NCBI RefSeq assembly: GCF_000614205.1
Contig: NZ_BAKN01000006.1
Location: forward strand, 52,616 to 116,615
DNA: 64,000 nucleotides
Direction: 5' to 3'
Source of the DNA: Hoylesella saccharolytica JCM 17484
GTDB lineage: Bacteria; Bacteroidota; Bacteroidia; Bacteroidales; Bacteroidaceae
Below, one piece after another: positions 35,906 to 45,728 of the stretch (position 1 is the first letter of the stretch; every line of letters starts with the position of its first letter). The notes under the pieces were generated by a model. The model did no database searches and had not been told where the DNA came from. It was given only the letters and a program-made list of their open reading frames with translations. The translations under genes and the position numbers were made by a program.

Positions 35906-36667
35906 CTAGTTGTTTGTGCTTTTTATTTTTATCCATTTGTTAAATATCATGAACCACGCACCAACGCATACCACAAATACAATTGCTTTGGTTGTTGCGT
36001 TGGGGCTGTCTCTGAACAACGAATTGAGCATCATTATCTGAACGATGAGATGGAAGCAGGCGGAGGCCAACACCGAATGGGTGGTTTCGGCAACTTTGCC
36101 TATTCCCCAGCTGCCAAAAATAAGGAGAGCCAAGAATAGAAGGTTGCTGCCTATGGCCTTATCGAATATGAACGACAAGTGCCACACATACCACATCAAT
36201 CCGATAAGGGCATATTTCTTCCAAGGTTTAAGGCCATTCAATTCTTCTTGCAGATAGCCTCGCCACCCATATTCTTCCTCGATGCAGTAGAGTGTGGTGG
36301 TGATAATGGCCACAAAAGCAAACGTGTGGGGCTCCATGTTATATGTGTTTTCAACGCCAATAGCGGTAAGCAGCACGATGGGGATGGCGCTCATCAGCAG
36401 AGATTTGAATTTGGAAGTGCCGAAGAGCGACATCTCTACCTTACGCTCTTTTCTCAAACGGGGAAGAACGAGAAATGCTCCCAAAAGCACGCCGCTGGCA
36501 TTGAGCAACGTGTATGACAGTATGAAAGACCCCGCGGGCAGCTTTTGCATCGTGGGAGCGATGTTGAAAACGTCAAGCCGAAACAGGTTTGATATTGCCG
36601 TTGCTATGATAAAAAACAGCAATATGCGCTTCCAACTAATGCGATTGTTCAAACTTTTGTCTGTCAT
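35906..36667 (-). CDS. CPBP family intramembrane glutamic endopeptidase
   Basis: 253 residues, about seven to eight TM helices. The CPBP (Abi/CAAX) motif 1 EEEYGWRGYLQEEL is followed by motif 2 in MWYVWHLSFIF and motif 3 in SACFHLIVQIM, giving the catalytic Glu and His residues in membrane helices. Related proteins process prenylated peptides, mature bacteriocins or confer self-immunity; no substrate is implied here. It is a lone gene between the Feo locus and the dcw cluster, with no obvious bacteriocin gene near. Confidence 0.88.
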   Translation of the reverse strand: MTDKSLNNRISWKRILLFFIIATAISNLFRLDVFNIAPTMQKLPAGSFILSYTLLNASGVLLGAFLVLPRLRKERKVEMSLFGTSKFKSLLMSAIPIVLLTAIGVENTYNMEPHTFAFVAIITTTLYCIEEEYGWRGYLQEELNGLKPWKKYALIGLMWYVWHLSFIFDKAIGSNLLFLALLIFGSWGIGKVAETTHSVLASACFHLIVQIMMLNSLFRDSPNATTKAIVFVVCVGAWFMIFNKWIKIKSTNN

Positions 36668-36957
36668 GATTACTGAATGTTATGTTCGTTGGCAAGTTGA
36701 CAATCTTGCGGGTAGACGAGTTAACAAGCTAACACGTTTACTTCTTGGCAAAGGCTTTTTTACTTTCTCGCTAATAAATCGAGGCTCACCATAAGCAACT
36801 TTTCTACTCTATTAATACGTTGTTGCGTATAGTTTATTGTATGAATCCATAATATAGTGTGGCTTTGGATTGTGTAAGTGAGAACAACTCTCAAGAAATA
36901 CTTACCAGTTCGGGATAAGGTGCAACACCTTTTGTGCAAGGTTTCAACGTAATGAGG

Positions 36958-37001
36958 AACGATTATGCCAACTACCGCTACGCGGTAGTTGCATAATCGT
37001 T
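36958..37001. terminator. Strong hairpin in the gap before mraZ
   Basis: AACGATTATGCCAACTACCGC pairs with GCGGTAGTTGCATAATCGTT (one bulged base), a ~20-bp stem with a 3-nt loop, followed on the plus strand by TGTTTCTT. No plus-strand gene ends just before it, so it may insulate the dcw promoter or be a mobile hairpin. The rest of the 36668-37137 gap shows no gene. Confidence 0.55.
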
Positions 37002-37137
37002 GTTTCTTATCCTGAACGCGTGTATCCCCGTATTTTAAAACGAAAGAGGTAGGGGAGTTTTAGCTGCTTGTAAGCGGTTTTATCTTTAAGTTTGCAGGCA
37101 GTAAAAAAGCGTCTGTAACAAACAAAAACGTATTTTA

Positions 37138-37179
37138 TGGAGAAATGTGGGGAAGTGTGGGGAGAAATGTATAACTTTG
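37138..37179 (+). promoter_or_regulatory. MraZ operator (three TGGRG boxes) and -7 element of the dcw operon
   Basis: TGGAG (37138-37142), TGGGG (37148-37152) and TGGGG (37158-37162) repeat at exactly 10 bp with 5-nt spacers. They lie just upstream of TAACTTTG (37172-37179), a -7 element 30 bp before mraZ. Known MraZ proteins bind TGGGN direct repeats separated by 5 nt at their own promoter, so this is very probably the autoregulatory site (function inferred). Confidence 0.85.
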
Positions 37180-37208
37180 TACTTGGAATTCCATATTAAT
37201 ATGTACGT

Positions 37209-37682
37209 ATGCGTTTTTTAGGTAGCATTGAGGCGAAGACCGACGCAAAGGGAAGGGTTTTTCTGCCCGCCGTTTTCCGAAAGGTGTTACAGGCATCGGC
37301 AGAAGAAAATATTGTGCTGTGTAAAGACCTGTTTCAGACCTGTTTGGTGCTGTATCCCGAGTCGGTGTGGAACGAACAAATGGATGTGTTGCGTTCTCGT
37401 TTGTCTCGTTGGGATGCCGGTCATCAGCAGCTTTTCAGACAATTTGTATCGGATGTCGAACTGTTATCGCTCGACGGTAACGGGCGGTTTCTTATTCCCA
37501 AACGTTATTTGCAAATGGCCGAAATACAGCAATGCATCAAGTTTATTGGCATGGGCGACACCATCGAAATATGGAGTGAGGCACACACACGCAGGCCCTT
37601 TATGGAGGCCGACCAGTTTGGTAAGGCTATCGAAGAGGTGATGCGAACAACCGGAAACAAAGATGAACGAGGAGAAAATTAA
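37209..37682 (+). CDS. mraZ: Transcriptional regulator MraZ
   Basis: 157 residues with two SpoVT/AbrB-like half domains: FLGSIEAKTDAKGRVFLPAVFRK, then LSLDGNGRFLIPKRYLQMAE. The diagnostic DAKGRVFLP and DGNGRFLIP motifs are clear. MraZ forms a ring-shaped oligomer that binds repeats in its own promoter and adjusts the dcw operon. First gene of the cluster; its end overlaps rsmH by 20 bp. The upstream repeats at 37138-37162 are its likely target. Confidence 0.95.
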   Translation: MRFLGSIEAKTDAKGRVFLPAVFRKVLQASAEENIVLCKDLFQTCLVLYPESVWNEQMDVLRSRLSRWDAGHQQLFRQFVSDVELLSLDGNGRFLIPKRYLQMAEIQQCIKFIGMGDTIEIWSEAHTRRPFMEADQFGKAIEEVMRTTGNKDERGEN

Positions 37683-38622
37683 AACGGCTGAAACCTATCA
37701 TGTGCCTGTATTGCTTGACGAAAGCATTGCAGGACTGAATATTTCACCCGGAGGCGTGTACGTAGATGTTACCTTCGGGGGGGGTGGACACACGCGCAAA
37801 ATTCTCGAACAGATGGATGAAACGGCACGGCTGTTCAGTTTTGATCAAGATGCAGACGCCGAAACGAATATCCTTAGCGTTACAGATACGTCGGGTCGGG
37901 TGCTCGATGAAGACCCCAGATTTACGTTTATCCGGTCTAACTTCAGATATTTAAAAAACTGGATGCGGTATTACGAGGTAGAACAAATTGATGGTTTGTT
38001 AGCAGATTTAGGCGTTTCGTCGCATCATTTTGATGATGAAACACGTGGTTTTTCGTTTCGGTTTGATGCCCCGTTGGATATGCGAATGAACAGACGTGCA
38101 GGTAAAACAGCTGCCGAAATCATTAATACATATGATGAAGAACAGTTGGCTCATCTGTTTTTTCTTTACGGAGAATTAAAAAATTCGAGAAAAATTGCCT
38201 CGTTATTGGTAAAGGCACGCACACAAAAGACCATCCTGACCACCGGCGACTTTTTAACAGTTACAGAGCCATTGTTTAAACGCGAACGCGAGAAAAAAGA
38301 TAGAGCCAAACTGTTTCAAGCTTTGCGTATAGAGGTAAACCGTGAAATGGAGGCGTTAAAAGAGATGTTGGCGAGTGCTACGGCGCTATTAAAGCCGGGC
38401 GGAAGACTATCGGTTATCACCTATCACAGCTTGGAAGACCGAATGGTAAAAAACTTTATGAAGGCAGGAAATGTAGAGGGCCAAGTGCAACAAGACTTTT
38501 TCGGGCGCATAGAAACACCTTTTATTTCGATTAACAATAAGGTGATAACACCCTCAAAGGAAGAAGAAGAGCGTAACCCGCGCAGCAGAAGTGCAAAACT
38601 TAGAATAGCAGAGAAGAAATGA
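37663..38622 (+). CDS. rsmH: 16S rRNA m4C1402 methyltransferase
   Basis: 319 residues. SAM-binding motif YVDVTFGGGGHTRKILE, then FSFDQDADAE and IDGLLADLGVSSHHFD (DLGVSS signature), RGFSFRFDAPLDMRMN, FQALRIEVNREMEAL and GGRLSVITYHSLEDRMVK. It methylates the N4 of C1402 in 16S rRNA. Overlaps mraZ at the start and the ftsL-like gene by 4 bp (ATGA) at the end, so the genes are translationally coupled. Confidence 0.96.
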   Translation: MNEEKIKTAETYHVPVLLDESIAGLNISPGGVYVDVTFGGGGHTRKILEQMDETARLFSFDQDADAETNILSVTDTSGRVLDEDPRFTFIRSNFRYLKNWMRYYEVEQIDGLLADLGVSSHHFDDETRGFSFRFDAPLDMRMNRRAGKTAAEIINTYDEEQLAHLFFLYGELKNSRKIASLLVKARTQKTILTTGDFLTVTEPLFKREREKKDRAKLFQALRIEVNREMEALKEMLASATALLKPGGRLSVITYHSLEDRMVKNFMKAGNVEGQVQQDFFGRIETPFISINNKVITPSKEEEERNPRSRSAKLRIAEKK

Positions 38623-39218
38623 AAGCCCACAATCAAGACCCCAACGAGAACTATAGGTTCACGATAGAAACGCCCCGCGACACCGAAGATGTTAAGGAAA
38701 CGTTGCTGGCTATGGCTGAAAAAAAGAGAATAGAGACGGAAGAATCGATACAAAAGATTATCGATAATGGGCGGAAAGAGCCTGAAGGGACCAATAAAAG
38801 GGAAGAGGCAACAGAATCGAACAACACCGATGAAATGCCCTCTTTGAAAGAAGTAATTCAAGAGCAGGCGGTGGAGGGAGAAGCACCGATGTCAACGGCC
38901 TTGACATTACGAAAAATTCTGGGTGGCGATATTCTTAATACAACCACCATTCGTAAACAGTTATGGCTCTTTCTACTAATAACCTTCTTTCTGTTTGTCT
39001 ATATTTCCAATCGGTATAGCTGTCAAAATGCACTTATAAAAATCGACCGGCTGACAAAAGAATTACAGGATGTCAAGTACAAATCGTTATCAAGCAACAG
39101 TCAGATAACCGAAAGAAGTCGGGAAAGTCATGTGTTGCAACTGCTCCGAAACAGTAAAGATACCACTATTCGTATGTCCGATCAACCACCCTATATGGTT
39201 AATGTTCCTGAAGAATGA
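38619..39218 (+). CDS. FtsL-like division protein with long acidic N-terminal extension
   Basis: 199 residues: a charged cytoplasmic segment of about 115 residues, one TM helix (QLWLFLLITFFLFVYISNRY) and a periplasmic coiled coil (IKIDRLTKELQDVKYKSLS ... ITERSRESHVLQLL) ending in PPYMVNVP. Position between rsmH and ftsI, the single TM helix and the leucine-zipper-like coil identify it as FtsL, which with FtsB/FtsQ activates FtsWI. The first ~85 residues are rich in E/K/T and look disordered; as far as I know FtsL proteins lack such a long segment. ATGA overlaps link it to both neighbours. Confidence 0.8.
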   Translation: MKAHNQDPNENYRFTIETPRDTEDVKETLLAMAEKKRIETEESIQKIIDNGRKEPEGTNKREEATESNNTDEMPSLKEVIQEQAVEGEAPMSTALTLRKILGGDILNTTTIRKQLWLFLLITFFLFVYISNRYSCQNALIKIDRLTKELQDVKYKSLSSNSQITERSRESHVLQLLRNSKDTTIRMSDQPPYMVNVPEE

Positions 39219-41377
39219 GCAAATTCGATAATAAAAAAATCATACTGCGCTATAATGTCATCGCAATTTTGATGACGTTGGTTGCTTTGGGAGTCATCGC
39301 AAAAATGTTGTATGTGATGACCATAAAACGCGACTATTGGATGCAGGTGGCCGACAGACAGAAACGCGATAGTGTGAGTGTGAAGCCTATGAGAGGTAAC
39401 ATTTTAAGCTGCGACGAGCAATTGATGGCCTCATCGTTGCCCGAATTTAAACTTTATATGGACTTTAACGCCTTACACGAAGCAAAAAACGACTCGTTAT
39501 GGCAGGAAAAACTCGACTCTATTTGCGACGGACTGCATACGATATTCCCCGCAAAATCGTCCAAATCGTTCAGAAGACATTTGGAAGAAGGACGACGAAA
39601 GCGGAACCGACATTGGGCAATATGGCCCAAACGGGTAGATTATACCATCTATTCGGAGGTAAAACAGTTACCCGTTTTCAACCTTACAAAATATAAAAGC
39701 GGTTTCCATACTGAGGAGTTTAATGCCCGTCAGCGCCCTTACGGTTCGCTGGCAGGTCGTACGGTAGGCGATTTGTTCGGTGCAAAAGATACCGCGCGTT
39801 GCGGATTGGAATTGTCTTACGATTCTATTTTGCGCGGTAGTAACGGTATTATTCATCGTCGAAAGGTGCTCAACAGGTTTCTTGACATCATGGACACGCC
39901 TCCTATTGATGGCGCGGACATCGTTACCACCATTGATGTAAATATACAAGACTTGGCTGAACGTTCTATCCTTAACCAGCTGAAAGAGTTAAACGGCAAT
40001 GTGGGGATTGCCATTGTAATGGAAGTTTCGACAGGTGATGTGAAAGCCATCGTAAACATGGAGAAATGTATTGATGGTAAATATCGTGAGATAAAAAATC
40101 ATGCTGTGAGCGATTTGCTTGAACCGGGCTCTGTGTTTAAAGTGGCATCAATTATGACGGCCTTAGATGATGGTGTGGTAGATACCAGCTATCTGGTAGA
40201 AACCGGTGGTGGTTCGTGGCCGATGTACGGTAAAGAGATGAAGGATCATAATTGGCGAAGGGGAGGCTATGGCACCATCTCACTATCCCGTTCGTTGGAA
40301 GTGAGTTCGAATATCGGTGTCAGTCGTATCATCGATCATTTTTATCACAAGGATCCGGAGAAGTTTGTACGTGGCATTTATCGTACCGGTTTGGCATTGG
40401 ATTTTCAAATTCCGCTTGTGGGTTATGCGCACGCACGAATCAGAATGCCTAAAAAAGCCCCTAACGGACGATGGGTAAACTGGACAAATACAGCACTTCC
40501 GTGGATGAGTATCGGGTATGAAACACAGATACCCCCCATCTCAACTTTGGCTTTTTATAACGCCATTGCCAACAATGGTTGTATGATGCGCCCGCGTTTT
40601 GTGCAGAAAGTAGTGCGTGGTGGTCAGACTTTGGTGGAGTTTCCACCTGAAGCGATGAAGGGCTATGAACAGATTTGCAAGCCCAAAACCCTGAAAGAAA
40701 TACAGACAATACTTGAACATGTGGTTAGTCAGGGACTTGGTAAGAAAGCCGGTTCGTCTTCGTTTAAAGTTGCGGGAAAAACTGGTACCGCCCAAATGTC
40801 GAAAGGTGTTGTCGGCTATAAATCAGGAAAGATGGACTACTTGTTAAGTTTTGCCGGTTATTTCCCTGCGGATGCACCTCGATACAGTTGTATTGTGTGT
40901 ATTCAGAAATCAGGTTTGCCCGCCTCCGGAGGCAGTATGTGTGGTCCTGTATTCCACGATATAGCCGAAGGAATAATGGCGCAAAGTTTGAAGTTAGATA
41001 TCAGAGACGCCCGAGACTCATCAGGTATTCTCAGTCCTGAAGTCAAAAACGGGAATATCATTGCTGCCGATTATGTGCTCAGGCAACTTGGTGTGAGTAC
41101 CCGAAGCGAATGGAATGGTTCCTATGCCACGAAGAATCCGATATGGGGAAAAGCTGAACGGCTAAATGGGAAAACGGTTATTTTAAAACGAACTAAGCAG
41201 TTTATACGCTCGCAAATGCCCAATGTAATTGGCATGGGGGCCCGCGATGCCATCTTTATACTTGAGAGTAGAGGCATACATACCCGCATTAAGGGTCGGG
41301 GAAAAGTGGTAACGCAAAGCATAGAGCCGGGTAAAACATTGAAAAAAAACATGGTATGTGAGATTGTGTTAGAATAA
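39215..41377 (+). CDS. ftsI: Division-specific peptidoglycan transpeptidase FtsI (PBP3 type) with PASTA domain
   Basis: 720 residues. A single N-terminal TM anchor (YNVIAILMTLVALGVIAKML); a pedestal domain (MRGNILSCDEQLMASS, AGRTVGDLFG); and a class B PBP transpeptidase with catalytic Ser in EPGSVFKVAS, SSN in LEVSSNIGVS and KTGT in VAGKTGTAQM. The C-terminal ~65 residues (SQMPNVIGMGARDAIFILES) are a PASTA domain. It cross-links septal peptidoglycan in partnership with FtsW. It overlaps the ftsL-like gene by 4 bp and is followed by murE after 12 bp. Confidence 0.96.
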   Translation: MSKFDNKKIILRYNVIAILMTLVALGVIAKMLYVMTIKRDYWMQVADRQKRDSVSVKPMRGNILSCDEQLMASSLPEFKLYMDFNALHEAKNDSLWQEKLDSICDGLHTIFPAKSSKSFRRHLEEGRRKRNRHWAIWPKRVDYTIYSEVKQLPVFNLTKYKSGFHTEEFNARQRPYGSLAGRTVGDLFGAKDTARCGLELSYDSILRGSNGIIHRRKVLNRFLDIMDTPPIDGADIVTTIDVNIQDLAERSILNQLKELNGNVGIAIVMEVSTGDVKAIVNMEKCIDGKYREIKNHAVSDLLEPGSVFKVASIMTALDDGVVDTSYLVETGGGSWPMYGKEMKDHNWRRGGYGTISLSRSLEVSSNIGVSRIIDHFYHKDPEKFVRGIYRTGLALDFQIPLVGYAHARIRMPKKAPNGRWVNWTNTALPWMSIGYETQIPPISTLAFYNAIANNGCMMRPRFVQKVVRGGQTLVEFPPEAMKGYEQICKPKTLKEIQTILEHVVSQGLGKKAGSSSFKVAGKTGTAQMSKGVVGYKSGKMDYLLSFAGYFPADAPRYSCIVCIQKSGLPASGGSMCGPVFHDIAEGIMAQSLKLDIRDARDSSGILSPEVKNGNIIAADYVLRQLGVSTRSEWNGSYATKNPIWGKAERLNGKTVILKRTKQFIRSQMPNVIGMGARDAIFILESRGIHTRIKGRGKVVTQSIEPGKTLKKNMVCEIVLE

Positions 41378-41389
41378 AATAGAAAGACA

Positions 41390-42843
41390 ATGATACTGAG
41401 CAACATTCTAAAAAACGTAAAACCGCTTCACATCATCGGCAATGTCGAGATCGAAGTGACGGGGGTAAACATTGATTCGCGACGTGTTAAAGAGGGTAAT
41501 CTCTTTATTGCAATGAAAGGAACACAGATGGATGGCCATCAATTTATTGATAAAGCCATCGAGTTGGGAGCACGATCTGTGTTATGTGAAGAGATACCCC
41601 AAAATCCAGTTGACGGTGTTACTTATATTCAGGTGACATCTACCGAAGACGCTGTGGGTAAAGTTGCAACGCAGTTTTATGGTGACCCGTCGAAAAAACT
41701 GAAGTTGGTTGGCGTAACAGGAACCAATGGTAAGACCACTATCGCCACTTTATTATATAATATGTTTCGGAAGTTTGGTTACAAATGCGGATTGATTTCG
41801 ACCGTATGCAATTATATTGAAGACGAAGAGATACCCGCTGACCATACAACTCCGGACCCCGTTGAACTGAACTTTTTGCTTCATCGGATGGTAGAAGCTG
41901 GTTGTAAATATGTTTTTATGGAATGTAGTTCGCACGCTATTGCCCAAAAACGTATTGGTGGATTAACGTTCACAGGAGGTATCTTTACCAATCTAACCCG
42001 CGACCATCTGGATTATCATAAGACCTTTGAAAACTATCGAGATGCCAAGAAAGCTTTTTTTGATGGATTGCCGAAAACAGCTTTTGCCATCACCAACGCC
42101 GATGACAAGAACGGAATGGTGATGGTGCAGAATACAAAGGCTACGATTAAGACCTATTCTACACGTGTAATGGCTGATTTCAGGGCAAAAATTTTGGAGT
42201 GTCATTTTGAAGGAATGTATCTTGAAATCGATGGCAATGAGATTGGTGTACAGTTTATAGGTAAGTTTAATGTCAGTAACCTACTGGCTGTGTACAGTAC
42301 AGCAAGAATGTTGGGAAAGAAAACAGAAGATATTTTGCTTGTGATGAGCACCTTGCAGAGCGTAAACGGACGATTGGAACCCATTCGGTCGCCGGAGGCT
42401 ATACAGCCGTTATCGATTATGCCCATACCCCTGATGCTTTGGAGAATGTATTGAATGCCATTCATGAGGTGTTGAATGGAAAGGGGCAGGTTATCACGGT
42501 GTGTGGTGCCGGTGGTAATCGAGATAAAGGCAAGCGACCTTTAATGGCGCAAGAAGCTGTGAAACAGAGCGATAAAGTGATTATTACAAGCGATAATCCG
42601 CGTTTTGAAGACCCGCAGGATATTATCAATGATATGCTGGCAGGTCTGAATGCACAGCAAATGAAAAAGGTAATCAGCATTGTTGATCGGAAAGAAGCCA
42701 TACGCACCGCTTGCATGATGGCACAGAAGGGAGATGTTATCCTCATAGCAGGCAAGGGTCATGAGGATTATCAAGAAATAAAAGGTGTGAAGCATCATTT
42801 TGATGATAAAGAAATTGTTAACCAATTTATAATGCATAATTGA
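41390..42843 (+). CDS. murE: UDP-MurNAc-tripeptide synthetase MurE (one frameshift)
   Basis: About 484 residues; one G is missing at 42397-42398, where [19 protein letters not shown] is expected and the next frame supplies it. Substrate domain with [16 protein letters not shown], the ATP loop [17 protein letters not shown], the central domain ([18 protein letters not shown]) and the C-terminal ligase domain ([25 protein letters not shown]). The DNPR motif indicates addition of meso-diaminopimelate. A cytosolic step of peptidoglycan precursor synthesis. Followed by a ~118-bp gap before mraY. Confidence 0.95.
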
Positions 42844-42961
42844 TGATTCACAGTTGGGGTTACACTTCCTATATCAATACATTTTTTGTGGATGACAAAA
42901 GGGAAAGCTACTCCAACCGTGAATAATGAGTTGTGGATTGTGAATTATGAATTAAGTAATT

Positions 42962-44233
42962 ATGTTATACTATCTTTTCAGATTTCTTGAGCAATACGGC
43001 ATATCGGGTGCTCATATATGGGGATATATCTCATTCAGGTCGTTATTGGCTATGATTTTTTCACTGGTTATATCAGCTTGGTTTGGTGAGAAATTTATCA
43101 AATATCTTAAAAGCAAGCAGATTACCGAAGTGCAACGTGATGTCGCCATCGACCCCTTTGGGGTAAATAAGATAGGTGTCCCGTCGATGGGAGGTGTCAT
43201 TATTATTGTTGCCATATTGATTCCGGTGCTGTTGTTGGGGCGTTTGCGTAACACCTATTTAATATTAATGGTTATTACGACGGTATGGTTGGGCTTCCTT
43301 GGAGGAATGGATGACTTCATAAAGATATTTCGCCATAACAAAGAAGGACTGAAAGGAAAGTATAAAATTGTAGGACAAGTAGGCATCGGACTGATTGTTG
43401 GGTTGGTGCTTTGGGCCTCACCCGATGTAAAAATCAATGAAAACTTGGCCGTTGAACACCAGAACGGAACCGAAATGGTGGTAAAACACCGAACCGAAGC
43501 ACGTAAATCGTTGAAGACAACCATCCCCTTTGTTAAAGGACATAACTTGGATTATTCGCATATTACCGCTTTTATGGGTAAATATAAAACTGCAGCCGGA
43601 TGGATTTTGTTTGTTATCATGACCATTATTGTTGTAACGGCGGTTTCAAACGGAGCAAATCTTAATGACGGAATGGACGGAATGTGTGCGGGTAATTCGG
43701 CCATTATAGGCGTAGTACTGGGTATTTTGGCCTACGTAAGTTCGCACATCGAGTTTGCCTCTTACCTCAATATTATGTATATTCCCGGTTCGCAAGAGTT
43801 GGTTGTATTCTTCTGTGCCTTTATCGGTGCATTAATAGGATTTCTTTGGTACAATGCTTATCCGGCCCAAGTATTCATGGGCGATACCGGCTCGTTAACC
43901 ATTGGTGGAATTATTGCCGTAGGAGCCATTATCATTCATAAAGAGTTACTGTTACCGATTTTATGCGGAATATTCTTTGTTGAGAGTCTTAGTGTCATCC
44001 TTCAGGTGTGGTATTACAAGATGGGAAAGCGTCGCGGAATAAAACAGCGTATCTTTAAACGCACTCCTATACATGATAACTTTCGCACGCAAGACCATCA
44101 GTTAGACCCTGAATGCACGTATGTTTTCAAGAAATCGAAGGGCACCGTGCACGAGTCGAAGATAACAATACGGTTTTGGATAATAACCATTATCCTTGCC
44201 GCACTAACCATCATCACATTGAAAATAAGATAA
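42962..44233 (+). CDS. mraY: Phospho-N-acetylmuramoyl-pentapeptide transferase
   Basis: 423 residues with about ten TM helices. Motifs: PSMGGVIIIVAIL, GFLGGMDDFIKIF (Asp-rich loop), NGANLNDGMDGMCAGNSAI, WYNAYPAQVFMGDTGSL (FMGDTGSL signature) and FKRTPIHDNF near the end. It transfers phospho-MurNAc-pentapeptide to undecaprenyl phosphate, forming lipid I in the inner membrane. A Bacteroidetes-type insert with soluble character (about 150-200) lies between helices. Its stop overlaps the murD start (TAATG). Confidence 0.95.
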   Translation: MLYYLFRFLEQYGISGAHIWGYISFRSLLAMIFSLVISAWFGEKFIKYLKSKQITEVQRDVAIDPFGVNKIGVPSMGGVIIIVAILIPVLLLGRLRNTYLILMVITTVWLGFLGGMDDFIKIFRHNKEGLKGKYKIVGQVGIGLIVGLVLWASPDVKINENLAVEHQNGTEMVVKHRTEARKSLKTTIPFVKGHNLDYSHITAFMGKYKTAAGWILFVIMTIIVVTAVSNGANLNDGMDGMCAGNSAIIGVVLGILAYVSSHIEFASYLNIMYIPGSQELVVFFCAFIGALIGFLWYNAYPAQVFMGDTGSLTIGGIIAVGAIIIHKELLLPILCGIFFVESLSVILQVWYYKMGKRRGIKQRIFKRTPIHDNFRTQDHQLDPECTYVFKKSKGTVHESKITIRFWIITIILAALTIITLKIR

Positions 44234-45567
44234 TGATGAAAAGAATAGTTATTTTAGGAGCAGCCGAAAGCGGAGTAGGTGCTGCCGCATTGGCCAAAAA
44301 GCAGGGCTTTGAGGTGTTTGTATCGGATATGTCGGTCATCAAAGACAAGTATAAGGCGATGCTCGATGAACGCCAAATTGAATGGGAAGAGGGGCAACAT
44401 TCGGAAGAAAAGATACTTAATGCCGACGAGATTATCAAGAGTCCGGGTATCCCTAAAGAAGCGCCAATGGTGCAGAAAGCCATCAAGAAAGGTATTCACA
44501 TCATCAGCGAGATTGAGTTTGCCGGCAGATACACCCACGCAAAAATGGTGTGCATCACCGGGAGCAATGGCAAAACTACCACCACCTCGTTGATATATCA
44601 TATCTTTAAGGCGGCGGGATATGATGTAGGATTGGCGGGAAATATCGGAAGGAGTTTGGCTTTGCAAGTGGCTGAAGACCCGCATGAATATTATGTTATA
44701 GAGCTGAGCAGTTTTCAATTGGACGATATGTACGATTTTCGCGCTAATATTGCCATTTTGCTCAACATCACGCCCGATCATCTTGATCGGTACGACCATT
44801 GTATGCAAAACTACGTAGATTCCAAAATGCGTATTTTACAAAACCAAACTGCCGCCGATAGCTTTATTTTTTGGAATGACGACCCCATCATTAAGAACGA
44901 GCTGAAAAAATATAATATCAACGCCTTTCAGTTCCCCTTCTCTGAATTGAAAGAGAAAGGAAGCATCGCCTATATCGAAGAAGGACAGTATAAGATAGAA
45001 AAGCCTACGCCCTTTAACATGGAACAAGAATCGTTGAGTCTTACCGGTAAGCATAATATTTATAACTCGCTGGCAGCAGGAATTGCCACAAACATTGCGG
45101 GCATAAAGAAAGAGGTTATCAGAAAGAGTCTTAGCGATTTTCCCGGCGTAGAGCACCGGCTCGAAAAAGTGCTTAAAGTGGGTGGCGTGCAATACATCAA
45201 CGACTCTAAGGCCACTAATGTAGACGCCTGCTGGTATGCGTTGGAGAGCATGAAGACACCCACCATATTGATTATTGGCGGTCAAGATAAAGGTAACGAC
45301 TATACGTCGATAAAACAATTGGTGAAAGAGAAGTGCGTGGGACTGGTATATCTCGGGGCTGACAATAAAAAGCTGCATGATAATTTTGACAATTTGGGTA
45401 TCCCTGTTGAAGAAACCCATAATATGCCCGATTGTGTAAAAGCCTGCACCCGGATGGCTAAGCCCGGCTATACGGTATTACTCAGTCCGTGTTGTGCCAG
45501 CTTTGACCTCTTCAAGAATATGGAAGATAGAGGAGAGCAGTTTAAAGAGCAGGTAAGAAACCTTTAA
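44233..45567 (+). CDS. murD: UDP-N-acetylmuramoylalanine-D-glutamate ligase
   Basis: 444 residues from ATG 44233, which overlaps the mraY TAA by one base; an in-frame ATG at 44113 lies deep within mraY and is ignored. Rossmann start VILGAAESGVGAAALAKK, ATP loop CITGSNGKTTTTSLIYHIF, ELSSFQLDDMYDFRANIA, NITPDHLDRYD, EHRLEKVLKVGGVQYINDS, SKATN and GGQDKGNDYTSI. It adds D-glutamate to UDP-MurNAc-L-Ala. Intact frame. A 161-bp gap with no recognisable gene follows before ftsW. Confidence 0.96.
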   Translation: MMKRIVILGAAESGVGAAALAKKQGFEVFVSDMSVIKDKYKAMLDERQIEWEEGQHSEEKILNADEIIKSPGIPKEAPMVQKAIKKGIHIISEIEFAGRYTHAKMVCITGSNGKTTTTSLIYHIFKAAGYDVGLAGNIGRSLALQVAEDPHEYYVIELSSFQLDDMYDFRANIAILLNITPDHLDRYDHCMQNYVDSKMRILQNQTAADSFIFWNDDPIIKNELKKYNINAFQFPFSELKEKGSIAYIEEGQYKIEKPTPFNMEQESLSLTGKHNIYNSLAAGIATNIAGIKKEVIRKSLSDFPGVEHRLEKVLKVGGVQYINDSKATNVDACWYALESMKTPTILIIGGQDKGNDYTSIKQLVKEKCVGLVYLGADNKKLHDNFDNLGIPVEETHNMPDCVKACTRMAKPGYTVLLSPCCASFDLFKNMEDRGEQFKEQVRNL

Positions 45568-45728
45568 CAATGAGTGGTTTTGCAAGAAGCAACCAACTAA
45601 AAAGATCCGCTTGTTCGTACAAGGGTGTTTAAAACCTACAAACAAGGTTGTACAACATCCATCAACAAAAGTGTACTGCACCTTTATTATTCGGAATGTA
45701 TGCACAGTTATAAAACTTAACACAAGAT

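Noticed and set aside
44113..44232. Upstream start for murD inside mraY
   Set aside because: The extra 40 codons have no similarity to MurD. The ATG at 44233 overlapping the mraY stop gives the standard N-terminus.
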